Assembly: GCA_002717185.1 (NCBI GenBank)
Contig: PBDC01000039.1
Location: 68,391 to 132,390, forward strand
Reading direction: 5' to 3'
Source: Rhodospirillaceae bacterium
Lineage (GTDB): Bacteria; Pseudomonadota; Alphaproteobacteria; UBA8366; GCA-2717185
DNA: 64,000 bases
Positions 34,482 through 45,169 of this stretch are shown here, one piece after another. Each line of letters starts with the position of its first letter. Within the stretch, counting starts at the first letter, position 1. Position numbers and translations under genes: made by a program. The notes below the pieces were generated by a model. It worked only from the letters and a program-made list of their open reading frames with translations. It made no database searches and was not told where the DNA came from.

Positions 34482-35888
34482 ATGGAAAGCAGCCTAGATC
34501 TGACGGGAATTGCGGTGGTCGTGACGGCCGCAACTCTTTGTGGCACCTTAATCCGGCGACTCGGTCAGCCATCAATCGTTGGTTATATTTTTGCTGGCAT
34601 CCTGCTTGGCCCATCCGGCCTGGCGCTGATAAGTGACCGCGGCCAGGTTGGAACACTGGCGGAGCTGGGCGTACTGATGTTGCTCTACTTCGTGGGCATG
34701 GAGTTGTCGCTGCGAAGTTTTCGCCGCAGTTGGCGGATCGCCGTCTTCACTGCTCTACTGCAAATCGTCGCCAGCGTCGTATTGCTGCTGGCCTTTACTC
34801 GACTATTCAATTGGTCAGCCTCACACGCCATCCTATTTGGCTTCGTGCTAGCACTAAGCAGCACGGTCGTTGCAATCCGAATGCTGGAGGAGGTTGGTGA
34901 GTTGCGCACACGTGTCGGTCGCATCACTGTCGGTGTACTCGTTGCACAGGACTTGGCCGTCGCGCCCATGCTGATAGTAGTCGACGGCATGTCCGGTGAA
35001 GCGTTTCAGTACTCCCTCGTTTTCAAAATCGTCCTGTCTATTGGATTGCTGGCCGCTGCGACTTTGTATCTCAGCCGACGGCGACACGTGAACCTACCAC
35101 TGGTGGCCGTTACCGTGGGCAGCGTAGATCTGACGCCCGTTGCAGCGCTGACCTGGTGTTTTGGCTTCGCCGCGATAGCTGGCATCATGGGACTATCACC
35201 TGCCTTTGGAGCGTTTTTCGCTGGACTGCTAATCGGCAGCAGCGCACAGCGTCATGCGGTCAGCGAGACCGCGAGACCGATACAGAGTGTTCTGTTAATG
35301 GTTTTCTTCCTGTCGATTGGCCTGCTGATCGATCTCCAGTTCCTCTGGGATAATATTGGGCTTGTCCTAATGCTCTGGCTGTTCATCGTGGTGTTCAAGA
35401 CAGCGCTGAACACTGGTGTACTGCGCTTCATGGGCGAAACCTGGCAGCGTGCCTTTTTGTCCAGCTTGATTCTGGCACAGATCGGCGAGTTCTCTTTCGT
35501 GCTCGGCGCCGCAGCAATCGACCGGCAGGTTGTCGATGCCGATATCCATCGCCTGATCGTCGCGGTAACAGTCGTCTCCTTAGTGACCAGCCCGCTTTGG
35601 TTAAATAGCGCCCGCCGACTGCATCACCGCGCGGCGCAGCATCCCGAAACACTTGGCGCACTGTTGCGGCTCGTATATTTCCGCGAATGGCGCCTAACCC
35701 GCCGTGCATCGATGGCGCTAGCGATTTTCGCAATCACCAGCATCGAAAAAGCACGACAGCTTTTCAAACAGCTTACCGCGCGTCGGAGAATCAAGACTAC
35801 GACCCAAATTCCGCAGCAGAGAGATTTATCGGCCTTACCGCCACCAGAAAAAAGCCCGGATGGGCATGCCCAAAAACCCGATGCCTGA
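34482..35888 (+). CDS. Cation:proton antiporter, CPA2 (KefB-like) without RCK domain
   Basis: A 468-residue protein of about 12-13 membrane helices. Family signs are IVGYIFAGILLGPSGL at helix 2, the ALSSTVVAIRML unwound-helix segment and SPAFGAFFAGLLIGSS. After the membrane domain, a cytoplasmic tail of about 90 residues is charged and low in structure, with no TrkA-N/RCK nucleotide-binding domain. It may exchange K+ or Na+ for H+. I place the start at the ATG 34482; a GTG two codons before (34476) is also possible. Confidence 0.85.
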   Translation: MESSLDLTGIAVVVTAATLCGTLIRRLGQPSIVGYIFAGILLGPSGLALISDRGQVGTLAELGVLMLLYFVGMELSLRSFRRSWRIAVFTALLQIVASVVLLLAFTRLFNWSASHAILFGFVLALSSTVVAIRMLEEVGELRTRVGRITVGVLVAQDLAVAPMLIVVDGMSGEAFQYSLVFKIVLSIGLLAAATLYLSRRRHVNLPLVAVTVGSVDLTPVAALTWCFGFAAIAGIMGLSPAFGAFFAGLLIGSSAQRHAVSETARPIQSVLLMVFFLSIGLLIDLQFLWDNIGLVLMLWLFIVVFKTALNTGVLRFMGETWQRAFLSSLILAQIGEFSFVLGAAAIDRQVVDADIHRLIVAVTVVSLVTSPLWLNSARRLHHRAAQHPETLGALLRLVYFREWRLTRRASMALAIFAITSIEKARQLFKQLTARRRIKTTTQIPQQRDLSALPPPEKSPDGHAQKPDA

Positions 35889-36483
35889 TTTTGCTATAGA
35901 AAAAAGCGCTGACGGTCTCGTCGCTGGAATTGACGAGGCGGGCCGCGGGCCTTGGGCTGGGCCGGTCATCGCCGCCGCCGTGGTCCTAGATCCAACGACA
36001 CTGCCACGATCAATAAAAGACCGGCTCGACGATTCTAAAAAGCTGTCGGCAAAGGTACGTTGCGGCCTTTTCGAGGCACTGGGGGACTACGCGCAGCTTG
36101 GTGTCGGGATTGCAAGCGTCTCGGAAATAGATACGCATAACATTTTGTCCGGGACAATGCTGGCGATGCAACGCGCCGTTATAAACCTGCCTGTCCCACC
36201 CGATCACGCGCTGGTGGACGGCAACCGGTCGCCGAAACTGTCCTGCACGGTCCAGACGGTCGTGCGTGGCGACGGGCTTTCCCTTTCTATTGCCGCAGCC
36301 TCAATCGTCGCCAAGGTAACACGCGATAGAATCATGTCGGCACTAGCCCTCGAACACCCCGGTTACGGGTGGGAGCGGAATGCCGGTTACGGAACAAAAG
36401 AGCACCGTGAGGGGCTTGAGCAGTTAGGCGTCACTAACCATCATCGCCGTAGTTTCAAACCTATAGCGGCTTTTCTCAAGTAA
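35881..36483 (+). CDS. rnhB: Ribonuclease HII
   Basis: A 200-residue enzyme that cleaves RNA in RNA-DNA hybrids and removes single ribonucleotides. Metal-binding acidic residues are in AGIDEAGRGPWAGPV (Asp18, Glu19), with the later VDGNR and SIAAASIVAKVTRD motifs. I use the ATG at 35881, which overlaps the antiporter stop by eight bases. Another in-frame ATG at 35860 would add seven residues. A hairpin terminator follows immediately. It is followed by ccrM on the same strand. Confidence 0.95.
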   Translation: MPDFAIEKSADGLVAGIDEAGRGPWAGPVIAAAVVLDPTTLPRSIKDRLDDSKKLSAKVRCGLFEALGDYAQLGVGIASVSEIDTHNILSGTMLAMQRAVINLPVPPDHALVDGNRSPKLSCTVQTVVRGDGLSLSIAAASIVAKVTRDRIMSALALEHPGYGWERNAGYGTKEHREGLEQLGVTNHHRRSFKPIAAFLK

Positions 36484-36485
36484 AA

Positions 36486-37659
<1,174 letters not shown>

Positions 37660-37665
37660 TCCTTT

Positions 37666-38829
37666 TTAAACTTCGACCCGGTACCTGGCTACCTTATCCT
37701 CATCCAGGGTGACACCGAGACCGGGCCCGTCCGGCACCGAAATCTCACCATCTATCGGGCGCATTGGGTTTTCCACGATATCGTCGGCCAACGCGCCGCT
37801 AACTCCAACGGCGAATACCCCCTCCATCACCGGATTCGGCGAAGCGGCACACATCTGCGCGACGGATGAAGTCGCGACACTCGTACTTGGATGATTACCG
37901 GGATAAATACGCATACCCGCGGCCTGCGCCAACACCCAAAGATGACGTATGTAGTGGATGCCGCCATTTTTCGCTGTCTTGGTCTGCACCACACTGGCGG
38001 CACGCTTGCGTATTACTTCCAGCAGACTGTGATCGGTCGATACCGACTCGTCGGCCATAATCGGAATATCCACCGCCCGCGCCAGTTCTGCCAGACCGTC
38101 GATATCCCAGATCGCAATCGGTTGCTCCGCTGCGTCGATATCGAAAGGTTCCATCTTTTTCAGGAGACGGCGCGCCGCATCGTAATTCATGCCCGCGTTG
38201 GCATCGACCCGCAAAACGATGTCGTCGCCGAACCGCTCACGCAGCGCCGCTACGTTGCGCAGGTCTGCCGTCGAGTCGATCCCAATCTTAAGTCCCAGAT
38301 GGCGAAATCCGCTATCGAAGAAGCCTTGCGCGGAGTCCAGCAGTTCCTCCACCGTAGGTTTAATCGAGAGCACCGCCCCAACCCGCACCCGATCTCGGCA
38401 TCTGCCGCCGAGTAGCCCGTGGATTGGCACATTGAGGAGCTTGCCAATTAGATCATACAACGCGTCTCCAATCGCCGCCTGTGCGTATAGCGAGTTGTAA
38501 AGGCTGGCATTAAGGTCGTGCATGATCGCATTGACCTCGAACGGGGAGCGACCGATCAGCAGCGGGGCGAACTGGTCTTGGATCGATCGCATCAGGTTGG
38601 GCAACGTTTCCGCGCTACCTTGCCTGCGCCAAGCCTGTGTCTCACCGATGCCAAAAACGCCTTGATCGGCATGAATACGGACGATTAGAACTTCAAGAAA
38701 GTCGCGTGTCGCCGATGAGATCTGAAACGGTGACGCAAAGGGCAAATGCAGTGGGATCGTCTCCACTTCCCGGATTTTCACCGACAGGTCCTCTCCGAAG
38801 TCAGTTCTGCTGACATCGATATCGGTCAT
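37666..38829 (-). CDS. Enolase-superfamily enzyme, mandelate racemase/muconate lactonizing type
   Basis: A 387-residue protein with the capping domain and TIM barrel of the MLE subgroup. Candidate catalytic and metal residues are Lys in RHLGLKIGID, Asp in RVDANAGMN, Glu in AAEQPI, Asp in MADESVS and the Lys pair in VQTKTAKNGG. Members include cycloisomerases, dipeptide epimerases and o-succinylbenzoate synthases. The reaction cannot be told here, though the KxG rather than KxK first motif argues against a standard MLE. It has no metabolic neighbours. Confidence 0.85.
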   Translation of the reverse strand: MTDIDVSRTDFGEDLSVKIREVETIPLHLPFASPFQISSATRDFLEVLIVRIHADQGVFGIGETQAWRRQGSAETLPNLMRSIQDQFAPLLIGRSPFEVNAIMHDLNASLYNSLYAQAAIGDALYDLIGKLLNVPIHGLLGGRCRDRVRVGAVLSIKPTVEELLDSAQGFFDSGFRHLGLKIGIDSTADLRNVAALRERFGDDIVLRVDANAGMNYDAARRLLKKMEPFDIDAAEQPIAIWDIDGLAELARAVDIPIMADESVSTDHSLLEVIRKRAASVVQTKTAKNGGIHYIRHLWVLAQAAGMRIYPGNHPSTSVATSSVAQMCAASPNPVMEGVFAVGVSGALADDIVENPMRPIDGEISVPDGPGLGVTLDEDKVARYRVEV

Positions 38830-38862
38830 CCTGCTATCTCCTTCTGATACGTTCTCCAGACC

Positions 38863-39924
38863 CTAGCCCATTTCAGCGTTGACCGCGTGAAAAACGACTT
38901 TCTTCATTGCCGTCGGTAAAGCCTGTTCATTTAGTCGGTCAAGCGGACACCAGTAAGAAGATGGTGGTGGATCTCCCGTCACTGAGCCACTCAAAACGGC
39001 TAGTTCGAGCCGGAAGTGAGTAAATCCATGCGCAACAAAGCCTGGGAGCATTTTCCAGTCCCGGCACGGAAACGGCGCCATTTTCTCAGCCACTGATCGG
39101 TCGATTGGCGGTCCCTCTCGCCATTCCGTAGACGGGACCTCGATCATCCCGCCGAGCAATCCTTCCTCCGGTCGGCGGCGCAACATAACCGCCCCGTCGT
39201 CACGCCGCAGCCAGAAGGCTACGCCACGTCGCAGGGGCCGCACCTTCTTCGGCGCGCGTCGGGGCAGTTCCGTCGCTATATCGCGCCCGGCGCAGGCGTC
39301 TGACCACGGACAGAGCAAACATTTTGGATTGCGCGGCGTGCAAATCGTCGCCCCCAGATCCATTACCGCTTGAGCGTAATCACCAGAGCGTTCGCTCGGG
39401 GTCAAAGAATCGGCCAGGTCGTAAAGGGCGCCCTTACTGTTTGGTAGTGGCATCAAGACCCGAAAAAGACGCGCCATGACCCGTTCCACATTACCGTCTA
39501 CGACGGTAGCCCGTTTGTCGAATGCGATTGCCGCAATCGCAGCAGCGGTATAGCGCCCGATGCCCGGTAATTCGCGCAGGCCCTCCTCATCATCCGGAAA
39601 CCGCCCGCCTAGTTCACTCGTGACAACGACAGCGCAACGATGCAAATTGCGCGCCCTGGCATAGTAGCCCAAGCCCTGCCAAGCATGCAGCACATCGTCC
39701 AATGGCGAGGCAGCCAACGCTCCAATATCCGGCCAACGCTCGAGAAACCGCTCGAAGTATGGCCCGACCGTCGCCACTGTTGTCTGTTGCAGCATAATTT
39801 CGCTCAACCAAACGTGGTACGGGTCTATGGTCTGACCAGGTAGCGCGCGCCACGGCATGGCGCGCCGGTTGCGGTCGTACCATGTGAGAATTGCCGCCAC
39901 AGCAATGTCGTTCTGTAATTCCAT
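38863..39924 (-). CDS. mutY: A/G-specific adenine DNA glycosylase
   Basis: A 353-residue base excision repair enzyme that removes adenine opposite 8-oxoguanine. The glycosylase domain has SEIMLQQTTVATV (catalytic Glu), the HhH LPGIGRYTAAAI and VVDGNVERV (catalytic Asp). Four Cys (CTPRNPKCLLCPWSDAC) bind [4Fe-4S]. The C-terminal Nudix-like domain recognises 8-oxoG. I choose the ATG at 39924; a longer frame to 39987 would overlap the divergent DciA-like gene. Confidence 0.95.
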   Translation of the reverse strand: MELQNDIAVAAILTWYDRNRRAMPWRALPGQTIDPYHVWLSEIMLQQTTVATVGPYFERFLERWPDIGALAASPLDDVLHAWQGLGYYARARNLHRCAVVVTSELGGRFPDDEEGLRELPGIGRYTAAAIAAIAFDKRATVVDGNVERVMARLFRVLMPLPNSKGALYDLADSLTPSERSGDYAQAVMDLGATICTPRNPKCLLCPWSDACAGRDIATELPRRAPKKVRPLRRGVAFWLRRDDGAVMLRRRPEEGLLGGMIEVPSTEWREGPPIDRSVAEKMAPFPCRDWKMLPGFVAHGFTHFRLELAVLSGSVTGDPPPSSYWCPLDRLNEQALPTAMKKVVFHAVNAEMG

Positions 39925-39975
39925 CAGGGCATCACTATAGTGGATACAGATCGAACGGATAGGCATGGCAACGTC

Positions 39976-40494
39976 ATGAGGGGCCAAAAATCGAAATCCA
40001 AAAATTCCAAGCGTAACAGCGGTGCACGACCTGTGGCGGCAGCTCTGCCTAAAATCTCGGCCAAGGCCATCGGCAAACGCGGCTTCGCCGAAGCCACCCT
40101 AATCACCGAATGGGATAGGGTCGTAGGTCGGAGGCTGGCCCGTGTGTCACAGCCAGAAAAGCTTGTCTTCCCCTCCGGCCAGCGCAAGAACGGCACCCTG
40201 CACATCCGGGTGCAAGGCGGAGTTGCCACAGAATTACAGCATCTCGAGCCACTAGTGGTGGAGCAAATCAATAGCCATTTCGGCTATGGGGCGGTTGGCA
40301 AACTGAGGCTGAGCCACGCGCCGTTGCGACAAACTCCGCCACCCCCGAAATACCGCAGACGCACGCCTAATTCTGAACAACGCGCGGCGCTAGCCGTTAT
40401 CCTCGATGAGGTGGAGGATGACGAGCTCCAGGAGGCGCTGGAGCGGCTCGGAGCAGCAATTTTCAGCAACGGCGGCGAAGTCAAAAAATCGTGA
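39976..40494 (+). CDS. DUF721 / DciA-like protein
   Basis: A 172-residue basic protein with the DUF721 core (KRGFAEATLITEWDRVVG; LHIRVQGGVATELQHLEP; FGYGAVGKLRL) and an acidic, helical C-terminus. DUF721 includes DciA, the helicase-loading protein that replaces DnaC in many bacteria, though the full alphaproteobacterial set may have diverse roles. The start at 39976 is favoured over 39940. It is divergent from mutY and followed 96 bases later by a DsbA-like gene. Confidence 0.8.
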   Translation: MRGQKSKSKNSKRNSGARPVAAALPKISAKAIGKRGFAEATLITEWDRVVGRRLARVSQPEKLVFPSGQRKNGTLHIRVQGGVATELQHLEPLVVEQINSHFGYGAVGKLRLSHAPLRQTPPPPKYRRRTPNSEQRAALAVILDEVEDDELQEALERLGAAIFSNGGEVKKS

Positions 40495-40590
40495 TATTAT
40501 TCGATATTACGCTGCAGCGGGTTGCCTTGATCCTGCCGCATTCAAACCTATACTCCCCGCCCACTGACCACAGGGACCTAGGAGATCGCA

Positions 40591-41196
40591 ATGACCCGAC
40601 TCTTCGCGACACTGGCAGCTGCCGCACTCCTGCTTCTCTCCACCGGCACCTGGTCTGCGCCGCCTTCAGCGGAACAAGCACTGAAAGACCGCTTGCTAGG
40701 TGACCCCAAGGCGCCGATCGAAATTGTTGAGTATGCTTCGTTGACGTGCTCTCACTGCCGGCAATTCCATATCGAGGTCCTGCCAGACCTGAAGAAGCAC
40801 TACATTGATACTGGCCGCGCAAAGCTGGTGTTCCGTGATTTTCCGTTCGATCAGTTGGGCTTGATGGCGGCGATTCTGGCACGCTGCGCGCCACCGGCAC
40901 GCTATTTCAAATTCCTCAACGTCCTGTTCGAGAACCAGGAAAAATGGTCCCAGGACAAGGATCCTGTGAAGGCGTTGGCGCGAATCGGTACGCTTGGCGG
41001 CCTCAGCGAAGTGGATTTTCTGGCCTGTGCGGAGAACCGCGCAATCGTCGACGGCGTTCTTAAGAACCGGCTAGACTTCGGGAATCGTTACCAAGTTAAC
41101 TCCACGCCTACTTTCATCATAAATGACGAAAAACGCATTGTCGGGGCACAGTCATATAAGGTATTCGACGATCTCTTAAGGAAATTAGAAAAATAG
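40591..41196 (+). CDS. Periplasmic DsbA-family thiol:disulfide oxidoreductase
   Basis: A 201-residue exported protein: signal peptide 1-22 (ending TWSA), a thioredoxin-fold with active site Cys53-Ser-His-Cys56 (LTCSHCRQFH), and cis-Pro in NSTPTFIIN. It resembles the DsbA/ScsC/BdbD group rather than E. coli DsbA. It may oxidise or isomerise disulfides in the periplasm, possibly together with the ScsB/DsbD-like reductase found at 55-57 kb. smc follows after 6 bases, a common order in alphaproteobacteria. Confidence 0.9.
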   Translation: MTRLFATLAAAALLLLSTGTWSAPPSAEQALKDRLLGDPKAPIEIVEYASLTCSHCRQFHIEVLPDLKKHYIDTGRAKLVFRDFPFDQLGLMAAILARCAPPARYFKFLNVLFENQEKWSQDKDPVKALARIGTLGGLSEVDFLACAENRAIVDGVLKNRLDFGNRYQVNSTPTFIINDEKRIVGAQSYKVFDDLLRKLEK

Positions 41197-41202
41197 GCGT
41201 CA

Positions 41203-44200
41203 GTGCACTTTAGTCGTCTCCAAGTTACGGGCTTTAAATCCTTCGTCGACACAACCGAGCTCTTCATCGAGGCTGGGATGACCGGGGTCGTTGGCCCCAA
41301 CGGATGCGGCAAATCGAACGTCGTAGAGGCCCTGCGTTGGGTGATGGGCGAAACTTCACCGAAGAGCATGCGCGGCGGCGAGATGGAAGACGTCATATTC
41401 GGCGGCACAACGACGCGACCCTCGCGCAATATCGCTGAAGTTACCCTGCGGTTGGACAATGTGGACCGCAGCGCACCGGCTGCCTTTAACGACAGCGAAG
41501 AAATAGAAGTTACGCGTAAGATCGAGCGTGGCTCGGGATCTCAATACCGCGTGAACGGCAAGGAGGTCCGTGCGCGCGACGTGCAGCTGTTGTTCGCCGA
41601 TTTGGCTAGCGGTGCCCACTCCACCGCGATGGTTAGCCAGGGGCGCATCGGTGCATTGATTGGCGCAAAACCTACCGAACGACGGGTCCTGCTTGAAGAA
41701 GCAGCTGGCATTCGGGGCCTGCACTCGCGGCGACACGAAGCAGAACTGCGACTCCGCGCTGCAGAAAACAATCTTAGCCGCCTTGATGACATCATCGAGG
41801 CGCTCGAGGGTCAGGAACAGGCGCTGCAGCGGCAGGCGCGACAGGCAAAACGGTATCGTCGTCTGTCCGAAAACATTCGCCGGCACGAAGCGATTTTGTT
41901 GCATCTTCGCTGGCAGGAAGCACTTGATGCGCTCGATACCGCGCGTGGACGGCTGCAAGAGGCCGAAGCAACCGTCACTAACCGAACCGAGACTGCGGCT
42001 GCGGCTGCGACGCGGCAGACGGTGGTCGCCGCAGCACTGCCGGATCTGCGGCAAAAGGAAACCGAGGCTGCCGCCGAACTGCAGCGACTGCTGATGGGCC
42101 GCAACGAGCTGGAACGAGAGGAAGCGCGAATTGCAGATGCCCAGACAGAAGCGGAGCGGCGGCTGGTGCAGATCTCCGGCGACATCGAACGTGAGCAGTC
42201 GCTCTTTGCGGAAGCGAAAGCAACGATAAAACGTCTCGAAGCTGAAGCAGTCACCATCGACACAGCGTTGCAAAACGAAGCAGAGCGCGAGGCAACAACG
42301 CATATGGCCTTGGCGGAAATTACTGCGCAGGTCGAAGCGAAGGAGATCGAACAGAACGAACTGCTCGCCGCGACGGCGGAAGCGGAAGTCAAACAAGCGA
42401 CCCTGGAGCGGCAACGCGACCAACTCTGGGAGCGCATTGAAAAGCTCAAACATCGCGCCGAAGAAATGGACAACGATCGCGTCAACCTGGCTGCGGAGGT
42501 TGCGGATGGTTCCAATCTTACCGAGATAGAAACAACAATCAACGACGCCGAACTCGCCGTCACCGAAGCGCGCGAAAAATCCGCCGATGCAGAAGCGGCC
42601 CTTAAAGTAGCGCAGGAAAACGAGACTTGCGCGCGCGACAAGGCACGGCAGATGGAGGCCAACCGAGAGCGGCTTAGTGCAGAGATCCGCGCGCTGGCAG
42701 AGCTAGTTGACCCGGTCGAGGGAGATTTTTTCGCACCTATGATCGAGTCGGTGGGCGTCGAACCTGGCTACGAAGCGGCGCTTGGTGTGGCCTTGGGCGA
42801 GGATATTGAGGCGCCGATTGACACCGCCGCACCGGTTTATTGGGCGATATTGCCGGCATTTTCGGTTCTGCAGGAACTGCCTAACCCGGCGACACCGCTG
42901 TCGCAGTTCGTCAAGGCACCACAGGCCCTGCACCGTCGCCTTTCGCAGATCGGAGTCGTCGAAGATGAAGAGACGGGGGAGAAGCTGCACGCCAGCTTAA
43001 AACCAGGCCAACGCATTGTCAGCAAGGACGGCGCACTTTGGCGTTGGGACGGCTATCGCGTTTCCGCTGGTGCACCGACACCGGCCGCGATCCGGCTGGG
43101 CCAGCGCAATCGCTTGAACGCTCTGCGTGAGGAACTGTCAACGACCGGTCCGAACTTCAAGGCAAAACAACTGGAACTCGAGATTGCCCGACGCACGCGG
43201 GCGACTGCGGAAACCGCCGAACGGTCCGCACGTCAGGCGCAGGACGAAGCTTTCTCGAAGCTTAACTTCGCACGTGCAACCTATGGCGAAGTATCCGGCG
43301 ACGCAGCAGCAGCGAAATCGCGGTTATCAGCCTTGGCCGATGCGGCCAACCAAACAGTCTACGATCTCAACGAGGCCGAACTGCAATGGAAAACAGCGCG
43401 GCGGGCGATCGAAGAACTTGAGGACCCGGATACCAATAAGGCCTCCATCGAGAGCTTGCGGGCCACTTTGAGCGAGTTGCGCTCTGACCAATCCGAGAAA
43501 CGTAGCTCTTACGACCGGCTAAAGCGCGATGCGCAAGAGCGTGCGGCTCGGCGCCAAACCATCACCTTGGAGCTGGAGAGCTGGGGCAACCGGTCGACTG
43601 GCGCTACCGGTCGCCTCTCCGATCTGAAAGAGCGCCACAATGCAGCACAGGAAACGCTGGACGGTCTAGCCATGCGACCGGGAGAAATCGCTGAACAGCG
43701 CAACCGCTTACTGACGGCTATTACCACGGCGGAGGAGAAGCGGGGTGTAGCCGCAGATGCGTTGGCGCAGGGCGAGACAAGCCAAAAAGACGCCAACGCC
43801 GCTTTGCGCAGCGCCGAAAGTCAACTCGCGGAGAACCGCGAACAACGGGTCCGTTGCGAAGCCCAGGTCGATCAGGCTGAGAGCGATTGCGCGACGGTTC
43901 GCGAACGCATTGGCGAGCGCCTAGAGTGCACGCCTGACGCCATCCTGCAGGAGGCCAGCATACCAGCAGACGAGGAAATGCCTGATCCAGAAACGGTCGA
44001 AACGAAAATGAGCCGGCAGGTCCGCGAGCGCGACAATATGGGTCCAGTCAATCTGCGCGCCGAAATCGAAGCGCAAGAGTTGGAAACGCAGATCAAGTCA
44101 ATGCAAAGCGAGCGCGAGGACCTAGTCGGCGCGATCGCCCGCCTGCGTCAGGGCATCGGCCAACTTAACCGTGAGGGCCGAGCACGGCTACTGACCGCCT

Positions 44201-44664
44201 TTGAGACTGTTAACAATCATTTTCAGGAACTGTTCGTGAAGCTGTTCGGCGGCGGCCGGGCTTATCTCACTCTGACCGAAGCCGACGACCCACTTGAAGC
44301 CGGGCTGGAAATCATGGCCAGTCCGCCGGGCAAAAAATTGCAAGTAATGTCGCTGCTATCTGGCGGCGAGCAGGCATTGACAGCAATCGCCTTACTGTTC
44401 GGCGTCTTTCTAACCAATCCCGCGCCGATCTGCGTACTTGACGAGGTAGACGCTCCGCTCGACGACGCCAATGTGGAACGATTTTGCAGCTTGCTCAGTG
44501 AAATTGCTGATGCCAGCAATACCCGGTTCCTGATCATTACACACCATCGAATAACCATGGCAAACATGGACCGGCTGTTCGGCGTGACCATGGGTGAACG
44601 CGGCGTCAGTCAGCTCGTTTCTGTCGATCTGCAGCGCGCTCAGGAACTTCGCGCGACCGCCTGA
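41203..44664 (+). CDS. smc: Chromosome segregation ATPase SMC
   Basis: A 1153-residue SMC. The N-terminal head has Walker A GPNGCGKS (31-38), then a coiled coil, a hinge-like region (about 490-640), a second coiled coil, and a C-terminal head with the signature LSGGEQALTAIALLF and Walker B ICVLDEVDAPLDDANV. It condenses and aligns chromosome arms with ScpAB. The start is GTG (41203), six bases after the dsbA-like stop. Length is close to other alphaproteobacterial SMCs. Confidence 0.96.
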   Translation: MHFSRLQVTGFKSFVDTTELFIEAGMTGVVGPNGCGKSNVVEALRWVMGETSPKSMRGGEMEDVIFGGTTTRPSRNIAEVTLRLDNVDRSAPAAFNDSEEIEVTRKIERGSGSQYRVNGKEVRARDVQLLFADLASGAHSTAMVSQGRIGALIGAKPTERRVLLEEAAGIRGLHSRRHEAELRLRAAENNLSRLDDIIEALEGQEQALQRQARQAKRYRRLSENIRRHEAILLHLRWQEALDALDTARGRLQEAEATVTNRTETAAAAATRQTVVAAALPDLRQKETEAAAELQRLLMGRNELEREEARIADAQTEAERRLVQISGDIEREQSLFAEAKATIKRLEAEAVTIDTALQNEAEREATTHMALAEITAQVEAKEIEQNELLAATAEAEVKQATLERQRDQLWERIEKLKHRAEEMDNDRVNLAAEVADGSNLTEIETTINDAELAVTEAREKSADAEAALKVAQENETCARDKARQMEANRERLSAEIRALAELVDPVEGDFFAPMIESVGVEPGYEAALGVALGEDIEAPIDTAAPVYWAILPAFSVLQELPNPATPLSQFVKAPQALHRRLSQIGVVEDEETGEKLHASLKPGQRIVSKDGALWRWDGYRVSAGAPTPAAIRLGQRNRLNALREELSTTGPNFKAKQLELEIARRTRATAETAERSARQAQDEAFSKLNFARATYGEVSGDAAAAKSRLSALADAANQTVYDLNEAELQWKTARRAIEELEDPDTNKASIESLRATLSELRSDQSEKRSSYDRLKRDAQERAARRQTITLELESWGNRSTGATGRLSDLKERHNAAQETLDGLAMRPGEIAEQRNRLLTAITTAEEKRGVAADALAQGETSQKDANAALRSAESQLAENREQRVRCEAQVDQAESDCATVRERIGERLECTPDAILQEASIPADEEMPDPETVETKMSRQVRERDNMGPVNLRAEIEAQELETQIKSMQSEREDLVGAIARLRQGIGQLNREGRARLLTAFETVNNHFQELFVKLFGGGRAYLTLTEADDPLEAGLEIMASPPGKKLQVMSLLSGGEQALTAIALLFGVFLTNPAPICVLDEVDAPLDDANVERFCSLLSEIADASNTRFLIITHHRITMANMDRLFGVTMGERGVSQLVSVDLQRAQELRATA

Positions 44665-44728
44665 CGCAGCCGGTCAAAATCCCCGGTTTTCTGCGACTTT
44701 TGACCGCATTTGAAGGTCTCGCAGCGGC

Positions 44729-44757
44729 TTGACTTAAGAGGATCTCAACAGTATGGT
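44729..44757 (+). promoter_or_regulatory. Probable promoter of the atpIBEF'F operon
   Basis: TTGACT (44729-44734), a 17-base spacer and TATGGT (44752-44757) give a good sigma-70-like pair in the 141-bp gap between smc and atpI. Such a gap with no terminator would otherwise permit read-through from smc. Confidence 0.5.
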
Positions 44758-44805
44758 GCGCCCGCTTTCAGCGTTGGTTCGAGCCATTTGGAGGGACACA
44801 TCGCC

Positions 44806-45135
44806 ATGGCCCAGGGTGAAAAGCCAAACTCGTTGGAAGAACTGGATGAACGGCTGCAAGCCGCCCGACAACGTCGCAACGGAACTGTAAAGGGAAAATC
44901 GGGCGGACGCAGTGGAGAACAAGGCCTAGGGACTGCATTGCGCATCGGGGTAGACTTGGTTGCTGCAATCGGTGTCGGTGTCGGAATTGGTCTCCTTCTT
45001 GACCATTGGCTTGATACGAAGCCTTGGTTCCTGATCGGTTTCTTCCTATTAGGTGCGGCGGCCGGGATCGTAAATGTCGTACGTGTGGCAAGCGGTTACG
45101 GTCTCGCCGCGGGCTACAAGAAATCCGGCGACTAG
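44806..45135 (+). CDS. atpI: ATP synthase accessory protein AtpI (F0 subunit I)
   Basis: A 109-residue protein. A charged N-terminus (LEELDERLQAARQRRNG) is followed by two helices (about 47-67 and 73-95), with GIGLLLDHWLDTKPWFLIGFFLLG, typical of alphaproteobacterial AtpI. It aids c-ring assembly and Mg transport. The ATG at 44806 has GGAGGG (44790-44795) ten bases upstream. It precedes atpB by 34 bases. Confidence 0.9.
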   Translation: MAQGEKPNSLEELDERLQAARQRRNGTVKGKSGGRSGEQGLGTALRIGVDLVAAIGVGVGIGLLLDHWLDTKPWFLIGFFLLGAAAGIVNVVRVASGYGLAAGYKKSGD

Positions 45136-45169
45136 GACGTGAAGAACAAGGATTGAACGAGGAACCATA

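Noticed and set aside
41356..42453. 365-codon minus-strand frame antisense to smc.
   Set aside because: It lies wholly within smc, whose frame carries unmistakable SMC motifs and biased codons. The antisense translation is Phe/Arg/Leu/Ser-biased as expected for a mirror of GC-rich codons.
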